Assembly: GCF_032854445.1 (NCBI RefSeq)
Contig: NC_088300.1
Span: 40,390,458-40,454,457 of the forward strand
Origin: Liolophura sinensis
Lineage: Eukaryota > Mollusca > Polyplacophora > Chitonida > Chitonidae
DNA length: 64,000 bases
Direction of reading: 5' to 3'
Shown: positions 25,601 to 37,600 of the stretch, piece after piece
How positions within the stretch are numbered: position 1 is the first letter of the stretch
Layout of the letters: every line of letters starts with the position of its first letter
Translations under genes and position numbers: made by a program
Notes under the pieces: generated by a model
Database searches by the model: none
What the model saw: the letters and a program-made list of their open reading frames with translations, nothing else
What the model was told of the DNA's origin: nothing

Positions 25601-28600
25601 TAAGCGTTTCCATGAAGGAGTATATCGTTGGGGAGGCGTGTTATAAGCGTTTCCACGAAGGAGTATATTGTTGAGGATGTGTGTTATAAGCGTTTCCATG
25701 AAGGAGTATATTGTTGAGGATGTGTGTTATAAGCGTTGCCATGCAGGAGTATATCGTTAAGGAGGTGTGTTATAAGCGTTTCCATGAAGGAATATATCGC
25801 TGAGGATGTTTGTTATAAGCTTTTCAATGGATACGTATATCATTGAGGAAGATGTGTGTTATAAGCGTTTCCATGAAGGAGTATATCGTTAATGAGGTGT
25901 GTTATAAGGGCTTCCATGAAGGAATATATCGTTGAGGATGTGTGTTATGGGCGTTTCCATTAAGGAGGTGTATTATAAGGGCTTCCATGAAGAAATATAT
26001 CGTTGAGGAGACGTGTTATAAGCGTTTCCATGAATGATTATATCGTTGAGGAGGTGTGCTTTAAGCGTTTCCATGAAGAAGTATATCGTTGAGGAGGTGT
26101 GTTATAAGCGTTTTCATGAAGGATATTGTTGAGGAGGCGTGTTATAAGCGTTTCTGGTTCAGTTGGTTAGCGTGCTAGCGCAGTGTAATGACGCAGGAGT
26201 CTCTCACCAGTGCGATCGCTGTGGGTTCAAGTCCAGCTCACGCTGGCTTCCTCTCCGGTCGTACGTGGGAATGTCTGCCAGAAACCTGTGGATGGTCGTG
26301 AATTTCCCCCGGGCTCTGCCCGGTTTCCACCATAATGCTGGCCGTCGTCGTATAAGTGAAATATTTTAGAGAAATTCGTAAAACACCAATTAAATAAATA
26401 AATATAACCGTTTACACGAAGAAATATATCGTTGAGGAGGTGTGCTTTAAGCGTGTCCATAAAGGAGTATATCGCTGAGGAGGTCTCCATATGGGTTTCC
26501 ATAAAGGCGTATATCTTGGAGGAGGTTTGTTATAAGCGTTTCTATAAAGGAGTATATTGTTAAAGAGGTGCTTTTAAGCGTTTCCATATTGGAGACTAAC
26601 GTTGAGGAGGCGTGTTGTAAGCGTTTCCATGAAGGAGTATATCGTTGGGGATGCCTGTTATAAGCATTTCCATGAAGTATATCGTTGAGGAGGTGTGTTG
26701 TAAGCGTGTTGCATGAAGGCGTAAATCGTTGAGGAGGTGTGCTTTAAGCGTTTCCATGAAGGAGTATAGCGTTGAGGAGGTGTGTTATATGAGTTTCCTT
26801 GAAGGAGTATATTGTTGAGGAGGCGTTATAAGTATTTCATTGAAGGAGTATATCATTAAGGAGGTGTGTTAGAAGCGTTTCCATGAAGGACTATATCGTT
26901 GGGGAGGTGTGCTATAAGCGTTTCCATTAAGGAGTATATCGTTGGGGATATGTGTTATAAGCATTTCCATGAAGGAGTATATCGTTGAGGAGGTGTGTTA
27001 TAAGCTTTTCTATGTAGGAGTATATCGTTGAGGAGATGTGTTATAAGCGTTTTCATGAAGGACTATATCGTTGAGGAGGTGTGCTATAAGCGTTTCCATG
27101 AAGGAGTATATCGTTGAGTAGGTGTGTTGGAAGCGTTTCCATTAAGGAGTGTATCATTGAGGAGGTGTGTTATAAGCGTTTCAATGAATACGTATATCGT
27201 TTAGGAGATGTGTTGTAAGCGTTTCCATGAATGACTATATCGTTGAGGAGGTGTGCTTTAAGCGTTTCCATGAAGAAGTATATCGTTGAGGAGGTGTGTT
27301 ATAAGCGTTTCCATGTAGGCGTATACCGTTGAGGAGGTGTATTGTAAGCGTTTCTGGCTCCGTTGGTTAGTGTGCTAGCGCAGCGTATTGAAGCAGGAGT
27401 CTCTCACCAGTGCGAACGCTGTGAGTTCAAGTCCAGCTCACGCTGGCTTTCTCTCCGGTCGTATGTGGAAATGTCTGCCAGCAACCTTTCTCCCAGGCTC
27501 TGCTGGGTTTCTACCCACCATAATGCTGGCCGCCGTCTTACAAGTAAAATATTCTCGAGAACGGTGTAAAACACCAGTTAAATAAATCAATAAATATAAC
27601 CGTTTACATGAAAAAGTATATCGTTGAGGAGGTGTGCTTTAAGCGTTTCCATAAAAGAGTATATCGCTGAGGAGGTCTCCATATGGGTTTCCATAAAGGT
27701 GTAAATCGTTAGGGAGGTGTGGTTTAAGCGCTTTTATAAAGAAATATGTCGTTGAGGAGGTGTATTATAAGCGTTTTAATGAAGAAGTATATCGTTTAGG
27801 AAGTGTGTCCTGAGCGTTTCCATGAAGGAGTATATTTTAAGGATGCACGTTTTAAGCCTTTCCATGAAGGAGTATATCGTTGAGAAGGTGTGTTATAAGC
27901 GTTTCCATAAGGGAGTATACTGTTTAAGAGGTGCGTTTTAAGCGTTTCCCTGAAGAAGAATATTGTTGAGTAGGTGTGTTGAAAGCGTTTCCATGAAGAA
28001 GTATATCGTTGAGGAGGTGTGTTAGAAACGTTTCCATGAAGGGTTATATCATTGAGGATGTGTGTTATAGGCGTTTTCATGAAGGAGTATATCGTTGAGG
28101 CAGCGTGTTGTAAGCGTTTCCATGTAGGCGTATATCGTTGAGGATGTGTGTTGTAAGCGTTTCAATGACGAAGTATATCGTTGAGAAGGTGTGTTCTAAG
28201 CTTATCCATGAAGGCGTATATCGTTGAGGAGGTGTGCTATAAGAGTTTCCATAAGAGAGTATATTGTTTAAGAGGTGCGTTTTAAGCGTTTCCCTGGAGA
28301 AGAATATTGTTGAGTAGGTGTGTTGGAAGCGTTTCCATGAAGGAGTATATTGTTGAGGAGGTGTGGTTTAAGGGTTTCCATGAAGGAGTATATTGTTGAA
28401 GAGATGTGTTATAAGCATTTCAATGAAGGAGTACATCGTTTAGGAGGTGTGTTATAGGAATTTCCTTTAAGGAGTATATCTTTGAGGAGGAGTGTTATAA
28501 CCCTTTTCATGAAGGCGTATATCGTTGGAGATGCGTGTTATAAGCATTTCCATAAAGGCGTATGTCATTGAGGATGTGTGTTATAAGCGTTTCCATGAAG

Positions 28601-31600
28601 GAGTATATCGTTGAGGGAGCGTGTTGTAAGCGTTTCCATGTAGGCGTATATCGTTGAGGATGTGTGTTGTAAGCGTTTCAATGACGAAGTATATCGTTTA
28701 GGAAGTGTGTTATGAGCGTTTCCATGAAGGAGTATATGGTTGAGGAGGCGTGTTGTAAGCGTTTTCATGTTGGCGTATATCGTTTCGATGAAGGAGTATA
28801 TCGTTGAGGTGTGTTATAAGCGTTTCCATAAGGGAGTATATTGTTTAAGAGGTGCGTTTTAAGCGTTTCCCTGAAGAAGAATATTGTTGAGTAGGTGTGT
28901 TGGAATTGTTTCCATGAAGGAGTACATCGTTGAGGAGTTGTGTTATAAGCGTTTCCATAAGGGAGTATATTGTTGAAGAGGTGTGGTTTAAGCGTTTCCA
29001 CGAAGGAGTGAATCGTTGAGGAGGCGTGTTATAAGCGTTTTATAAGGGAGTATATTGTTGAGGAGGTGCTGTTTAAGCCTTTCCATGATGGAGACTAACG
29101 TTGAGGAGGTGTGCTTTAAGCGTTTCCATGAAGGAGTACATCGTTTAGGAGGTGTGTTATAGGAGTTTCCTTGAAGGAGTATATCGTTGAGGAGGCGTGT
29201 TATGACCGTTTCCATGAAGGCGTATATCGTTGGGGATGCGTGTTATAAGCGTTTCCACGAAGGCGTATAACGTTGAGGAGGTGTGTTGTAAGCGTTTCCA
29301 TGAAGGAGTATATTGTTGAGGAGGAGTGTTGTAAGCGTTTCCATGAAGGAGTATATTGTTGAGGAGGTGTGTTATAAGCGTTTCCATGAAGGAGTATATT
29401 GTTGAGGAGGTGTCTTATTAGCGTTTCGATCAAGAAGTATATCGATAAGGAGGGGTGTTATAAGCGATTCCATGAAGGCGTATGTCGTTGAGGAGGTGTG
29501 TTGTAAGCGTTTCCATGAAGGGTTATATCGTTTAGGAGGCGTGTTATAAGCGTTTCCATGAAGGAGTATATTGTTGAGGAGGAGTGTTATAAGAGTTTCC
29601 ATGAAGAAGTCTGTCGATTAGGAGGTGTGTTTTAAGCGTTTCCATGAAGGAGTATATTGTTGAGGAGGGGTGTTATAAGAGTTTCCATGAAGAAGTCTGT
29701 CGATTAGGAGGTGTGTTTTAAGCGTTTCCATGAAGGAGTATATCGTTGAGAAGGTTTGTTATAAGTGTTTTCATAAAGCATATAGCTGAGGAGGCGTACT
29801 ATAGGAGAATTTTTAATGGGGTTTCTTTGACGATGTGTAATATTATGTGCGGGTTACCTAAATCAGTATCACTGAAGGATTTTTAAGTGGTTGTCATAAA
29901 GGAGTATCATTAAAGATGTGTACTACAAGTGGATTTTACGAGGTATTATCAAGCAAGTTGAGTGTTACCAGTGGATTGAAGAAGTGTAATTGAAGTTTTT
30001 TACCGTGAGTGAAAGAGTATCATTGAGGAAGCGTGTTTCAAGAGGATACCATAAAGCAGGATCATTGAGGATGTATGTTTCAAGAGAATGCCATGAAAGA
30101 GTATCATTGATGAGGTGTGTTTCCAGGAGATACCATAAAGCAGGATCATTGAAGAGATATGTTTCAATGGGATGCCATAAAGCAGGATCACTGCGGAGGT
30201 ATGTTTCAAGGGGATACCATGAAGGAGTATCATTGACGAGGTATGTTTCAAGGGGATGTCATAAAGCAGGATCATTGAGGAGGTATGTTTCAAGGGGATA
30301 CCATGAAGGAGTATCAATGAGGAGGTGTGTTTCAAGGGGATGCCATAAAGCAGGATCATTGAAGATATGTGTTAAACGTGGTCCAGAAAGGACGATGATT
30401 GAAACATTGTGTTAAAAATAGGGTTTTATGAAAGAGTACAACGTTTCATAAACGACCGAGATCTACGAAGGGATATCACTGTGGAAGTTTGTTCCAAAAG
30501 ACGATTGAGAATTTGTGTTAAAATAAGGCGAATTCATGAAGGTTTATCATCGAAGAGGTGTATTAAGAGGATTCCATGACGTTTTACATGAAGAACTGTT
30601 ATTGAGCAGGTGTGTCTTAAAGCGGGCTACGTAAAGGAATATCATTATGCAGGTGTGCTATAAGCGCACTCCATAAAGTATGTGCATTATAAGCGTATTT
30701 CCATGAAGAAGTATCGCTGACCATGTGCGTTAAGCGTGATTGAGATCAATGCCAGATACATCTTTCACAGCTCACACGGTATATATGTAATGCGATACTG
30801 GTCATACGGGATCCAGGTATCGGCAGTTCAAGACAAACTGTATTCCACAAAAGAAATTGAAGGAATTGTGTGTCCTCATCATTACTATAAACAGACAAAC
30901 TATTTATTAGTTGCCACTCGGCTCATGCTTACTAAAACAGACGGATATTTGTTTCTATGATTCATAAAATTATAAATAACCAAACTACTTTGGGTAGGAT
31001 GTTACTAAAATAGTTGATACGCAATTAGTTGGATACCTTATTACCTTATGTTACCTTTAGGATACTAAATGATTTTTCTTTCAAACTGACATTTTTACTA
31101 TTTGTACAAAAGCTGGAAATATCTGTTTAGCGGCTGCGTTGTACACAGAATGGTATGGTTAGATTAATCCTCTTACCCACAAGTTCTTCCCTGTCGTAGA
31201 AGTCAAATATTTTAACGTGTAGCGCAAAAAAACCCCCAAACAACTAAATAAGCAAATAAAAAATAAATACTGAACTTGAATGGGTATGAGTGTCCCACTA
31301 TTGCATAAATAATGCTCATTGTCCAGCAGAAATGTAGCACTGTCATGTTGAAAAACAAGGAAGTGGGTTTACCGAGTTGCAAAGCGGCGGCGTTGTTTCC
31401 AAACAATACAATTTAACGGTTGCAGTAATGACTTAACTCGAAAATTAAGTATTATACTAGAAAGGTAAAACACATCAGTGCAGGTAAAAGTCAACTTTTG
31501 ACAACTATGCATCAGCAACTGCAGAGCAGAATTCCTTTAATTCACTTTCTGACTCTTGTTGAACGCTACATAGACTTATACTCAAGAATATATCACCCAC

Positions 31601-34600
31601 GACGGCAGACAGCCTTACGGTGACAGCAAAGATTCATTTTATTTCGGGTTTAACGATGTATAGCCTAATACTCAAGCTTATCTCACCAACGACGCCAGAC
31701 AGTCTTACAGTGGAAGCAAGGATTCATTTTAACTCGTGTTTAACGATGTATAGCCTAATACTCAAGCTTATCTCACCCACGACGCCAGACAGTCTTACAG
31801 TGGAAGCAAGGATTCATTTTAACTCGTGTTTAACGATGTATAGCCTAATACTCAAGCTTATCTCACCCACGACGCCAGGCAGTCTTACAGTGGAGGCAAG
31901 GATTCATTTTAACTCGTGTTTAACGATGTATAGCCTAATACTCAAGCTTATCTCACCAACGACGCCAGACAGTCTTACAGTGGAAGCAAGGATTCATTTT
32001 AACTCGTGTTTAACGATGTATAGCCTAATACTCAAGCTTATCTCACCAACGACGCCAGACAGTCTTACAGTGGAAGCAAGGATTCATTTTAACTCGTGTT
32101 TAACGATGTATAGCCTAATACTCAAGCTTATCTCACCAACGACGCCAGACAGTCTTACAGTGGAAGCAAGGATTCATTTTAACTCGTGTTTAACGATGTA
32201 TAGCCTAATACTCAAGCTTATCTCACCAACGACGCCAGACAGTCTTACAGTGGAAGCAAGGATTCATTTTAACTCGTGTTTAACGATGTATAGCCTAATA
32301 CTCAAGCTTATCTCACCCACGACGCCAGGCAGTCTTACAGTGGAAGCAAGGATTCATTTTAACTCGTGTTTAACGATGTATAGCCTAATACTCAAGCTTA
32401 TCTCACCCACGACGCCAGACAGTCTTACAGTGGAAGCAAGGATTCATTTTAACTCGTGTTTAACGATGTATAGGCAGGCATATACCCAAGTTTATCTCGT
32501 GACTCAGTTGGTTAGTGAGCTAGCGTAGCGTAATCACCCTGGATACTCTCGCCAATGCGGTCGCTGTGAGTTCAAGTCCAGCTTATGCTGGCTTCCTCTC
32601 CGGCCGTAAGTGTAAGTATTGCCTGGTTTCCTCCAACAATAATGCTGGTTGCCGTCGTAGAATTTTTTTTTTTGATTAAGACACCAATCAAATAAATAAA
32701 TCAAGAATATCCCACCCACGATTGCAGACAGGCTTACGTTGGGAGCAAGGATTCATTTTAACTCGTGTTTAACGATGTTTCGCCATCGAAATTATTTTCC
32801 TCCATAAAACGTTACAGCGAGTGCTATAATACTTACCAATATTCCCAGGTTATGAAGTGTTGCCCAGTGGGATTCCAAGAGGTCTGAAGATGACAATGCA
32901 CTTCCGGCCAGTGAAGTAAATTTAGGAGCAACGGGATTTCCGTTAATGTACCATGTGATGTCGTAAAGCTTGCTCACATCGACAGTTTTTAACTTGCAGC
33001 GAAAGGCCAACTGCTGGTAAATGTACCCGTCAATGAGAGGTCCATCTTTGATCAGAGGTTCTACCACAGGGACAGTCATCTCTGCCGGCTGAACAGCTGA
33101 TGGACAAATAATCATTTACATGCACTGACATTAATTCTTACTTATTGTAGATGTTGAAATACCGAATGATTTCTACGATGCGTCTTATACTCAAGCATAT
33201 ATCACCCACGACGGCGGACCGGCTTACAATGGGAGCCTGGATTTATTTTAAACACCAAGGCGCTATAACACTTCAGCTTTATGGACATGGAATGACAAAA
33301 TAACCTGTTATGACTGTCACAATGTATTATGGTTTTGCAGTGACTGAATTGTATATTAAATACATTATGTAGCTTTCTAACCGTGGTACTTTAACCTTTG
33401 TCAATATTTCTCAAAATATAGACAAGCTTTGCTACTGCTCGCCTGTCCTAAGAATATTTTGTTTAAAATTCTACTAGGCTCAGTAGCAGAATAAATAGCA
33501 CATGTTCTAAATAACCATTCATTTGGTGACGCCATGTTGTCACGTTAGCTATACATCACAAAACATAGGAGCTCTCTTGTACATGTACCATCTGTACTAA
33601 ACAATGTCGCTCGGTTCTAATGTACATGATGGGGCATGTAAATGAGAAAAAAAAACAACAACCAAAAACAACCCCCCCCAAAAAAAACCAAAGCAAAAAA
33701 AACACAAATAAACAAAAAAACAAAACCGCCAGATACCAAAGAGTTAAACTCTGTTTGGTTTTGGTCATTTTTGTCTCCAATAGCTGGATGTACTGACATC
33801 ATGGAATTTATCGCACATTGCGATAAATTTGACTTCCGTAATGAAAAAAATGGAACATTGCGATATCTTTCACAACCAATGTTTTGTTGCCAGCTCGGCC
33901 TGGCAAGTTATTGCAGTCTCTTACCGAACGCGTAGGCATTATGGCTCTCAGTCACAGTGCCAAATAAATTTTATATACTTATTTATTTGGTGTTTCACGC
34001 CTTACCGAAGAATGTTTCACTTATACGATGGCGGCAAGCGTTATAGTGGGAGGAAACCGGACAGAGCCCGTGGGAAACCTACGACCATCCACAGGTTGCT
34101 GTCAGAACTTCCCATGCACAGCCGGAGATGAAGCCAGCATAGGCTGGACTTGAACTCACAGCGACCACATTAGTGAGAGTCTCCTGGTTCTCAAATTGCT
34201 AAATACAATTACCTGAAAATCCAATTTATTTCATCGATGTTTGCCTGTCCACCATAAGAAGCCAAACTAACAATCAAGAGCTGACTATTGTTTCGACGTT
34301 ATAGCCAATTATCACGTGACGCTTTCAATAATATTCATTGACCAAGTTTGTAGGGGCTCTTACAACATGGAGACGCGGGTTTAACTGCCTGTCAGTACCA
34401 TCTACCCTATGTAGAACTTAATCGTTTTGCCTTTCAAACTTTTATAGATTTTTTCCTGTACTACCTATGCCCTTGTTCCTTTTTTATACAAACATATAGT
34501 GGTAGATTTTATATTCACTTTAAACAACAACGTTGGGTAATTTGTATTAATGTATTAATGATTTTGCGTTGTGTGTTTGCACAGTAAAACTATTTTGGGG

Positions 34601-37600
34601 GATATTTCGGTTGACTGAAATATCACCGTCGTGGCGCTAAGGCCTATTCATTCTCTCAGTTGTCCAGCTGCACAAACCGTGTTGATTCTCTGGGCGTGTT
34701 CTGAAATTGATCAGGTCTACCAGTGACAACTACACATTTTCAAGAAAAACAATTTCTGAGTCAAGACATTTTGACTTTTTTTTCGAGCTAGAAGTGTACA
34801 TTTCTTAAGTACATGAACGCCAGCTAAACACATTTGGTAATAGGTAAAATCTATTGAGGTCAAGTACGAGGTGAAAAATATACTCCTTATAGCGCATGCG
34901 CCGATCTCTAACGTTCGCTTTGCAACATCTGAAACAATGTTATTGATGAATGCTGGTTAAATAGCACGCAAAGACCCTAAAGGTTGAGCTTGACTAATGG
35001 AGGCAGTGATGAAAGCGAGCGTATAGAAGGGCACATGCGCTGTTTCTAATGCTTTTATGACGTTGTCAGAGACTGAACGTGTATCACTGTGCAGGTTGTA
35101 ATGGCATTACAACTTGCACTTGTTAGTTGTCATGGGCCCGACAACGACATAACAGCAGTATATTTGAAATCAAAGTGTCAAAGGTATAATGTGTTTTGTG
35201 ACATACCAATCGGCTCAATCAACCAGTGAAACTATCTATAACAACTAGGTAAAGGCGGCCAGAAATCAATCGTCCCTTCACAAGAGTATTATTTGTTATA
35301 CTGTTACCCACACACATACATACAGGTCTTTATTCACGGTGGGGACAGAATCAACTTTAATCAAAGTGCTTGAGTTGCTAAGTTTACTTTTAACAGTGTT
35401 GACGTATACCTATACAAGCATACACTACAGTACTATTGACAAGTGTATTAAAGAAGGGGTAATGGAATTTTAAATGGCACTTCACAGCTGCATGTAATAA
35501 ATATAGGTCATGAAATTCGGGATCAATTGGTAGGCCTGCTATTGTACAATAGAAGTCTTTCGCTGAAGTACATACCGTTGCATATATATGTGTATATAAG
35601 CCTAAAGGCTTATAGTTTCAAAGATAACATGGCTACCTCGAATGGCTTAATTTTCTAGTTAACTAGTTCCTAAGTGTCTTGACGATTTCTATAACATTTT
35701 AATCAATAAATAAAGAAATTATTTCATACAGGAATGTATACATGTATATCAATACGCGGAGAGAATGAATGAAATCGAAATGACATCTTACCATTGCTAG
35801 AGACAGTAGCTCATTTTATCGACAATGTCGTAGATCTACGTGCATGTACCGGCCAAGCGTATATGTATTTGCATGAAGATAATGAATGAAAGACATTGAC
35901 AAGAAAATGGCAGTTAAATACCGGTGGCCAGTTAGCGCCATTCGAAATTTTTTATATTTTCTGATGGTTTACCGTGATTCAGGGTTTTTTCCAATGAAAC
36001 CTTATTATTAAGAACAAAGAATTTACAGTATATGGAAATGGGAATTAAGGCAAACACAAAAAAATTTTGGACCAAGTTGATGAATTCAACCGAAACTTTG
36101 AAAAACAGAGAAAAACGTTTTCTCCGCGATGTAAACGCTTCCATCGCGGTGAAAAGGTGAAAAGGTATACACCGCACAGAAAACGTTTCCACCGCGGAGA
36201 AAAGGGTTTACAAGCAGAGAAAACGTTTTAGCTGTTTTTCGAAGTTTTTAGTTGAATTTGTCAAGTTTGTGTAAAATGTTTTTGTGTCTGCGTTGATTTC
36301 CTTTTGCAAATATTTTAAAAATTCTTTGATCATAATGATCCATTTCATTAGAAATTCCTCTGAATTTTGTATTCTGGGTTATATTTTTGATATAGGGCTT
36401 ATTCTACTTTTTTAAAACAGTGGCATATATATATATATATATATATGCTTGAATTCGTCACTTCTATGATATTTCTTACGACAATGGGCGGGTTATGCAT
36501 GCCTTGATCATTTGCGCAATATAATGATCGTATTATTATTGATCTGATCATGTATGCATAATTTGTACACGTGTTTGTTGTTTGTATTTGTTTTATATCT
36601 GTATATGTGTTCAATTTCTCGCTTGACAAGACATCTGCGAATATAGACGTTTTGCCAAAAATCCTATAGTCTCTTTAAATATGCCAGGTTGGTTTTGAAG
36701 GAATGTGTTGACACACGTGACTATGTCCATAATAAATACCAACTTTGAACACCCTGCTGGAAAGAGATAACTACATGTAGGAAATGAAAGTACAAAACTT
36801 TAAGAATTATCACACATAAAAATAAAAAATAAAAATAATAAAAATAATAATAATAATAAAAATAATAAAATAAACAGTAGAAAAATCATAAGCCATGGTT
36901 GATCCTAACTGCATCCGACAAAGCACTAAATCTTACACGTTGCCTACAGGTATCAAAGTTTTCTACCGCACACGCTATACTTACGAAGGCAGTCCTGTGG
37001 GTATGTACTGGGTTCTGTCAGTCCTGCAAGTGTAAAGATAGTCTTTATGAAGCCAGTTTCTCTGTTCATAGGTAGGATCGAATTGTACTAAAGCTTCCAC
37101 TTGTTTTGGCCGTACAAATCTTCTGCTTGATGATTAGTCTCCTATCATGAGTATTGTGTGCGTGTACTGGCAGTAAGGGTATTATCAGAACGAAGGTGGG
37201 ATGCAGAACAAAGATATGAGTTTATGGATAAGGGCTTTATTGGCAGTAAACCTTAGTAACTAGGCCTATATTCCCATTATAAAATAATGTATTGACAAGT
37301 CTAAAATTCTTCCCATGACAAAATAAAGCGTAAAGACTGCTCGTATGCTAGAGACCACGTGATTACCTTAGCAACACATGGCGTGTGCGAAGAAATTTTT
37401 TTTCTTAGTGATCGCTAACGGAGTGGAAAACGCGGACCTTTTTCCCCATGCTTTGACATGGGGTGGCCATTTTGTTACTGCCCATGCTAGGGCGATCACG
37501 TGATCTACAACTACAATTAAATTCACAAAGTCTGAGATGAATAATGACAAGATCGTCCGTTTTTTTTTCATCTTCCATAACCGATAAACATGAATTCAGA

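Larger units (their letters stand above)
25380..29815. repeat. 43-bp satellite/minisatellite array (~90 units)
   Basis: Consensus gaggaggtgtgttataagcg followed by tttccatgaaggagtatatc and gtt. About 4.4 kb including two SINE copies. Period 43 bp, units 80-95% alike by eye. Higher-order repetition: blocks at 28095 and 28611 repeat after 516 bp (12 x 43), blocks at 27887 and 28231 after 344 bp (8 x 43), and a ~1.2-kb segment with its SINE is duplicated (26154 and 27354). Fills much of the 7.7-kb intron between exons 4 and 5. Confidence 0.95.
33265..36980. other. Intron 3 of the VWDE-like gene
   Basis: Holds an A/C-rich tract (33643-33728), a minus-strand SINE (33977-34190), a short inverted repeat of 'gttttctccgcg' type (36115-36205), an (AT)n run (36425-36446) and an (AAT)n-rich tract (36825-36875). 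No coding exon recognised. Confidence 0.5.

Noticed and set aside
25380-30735. CRISPR-like regular repeat array
   Set aside because: Units are contiguous head-to-tail without unique spacers, the DNA is eukaryotic, and there are no cas genes.
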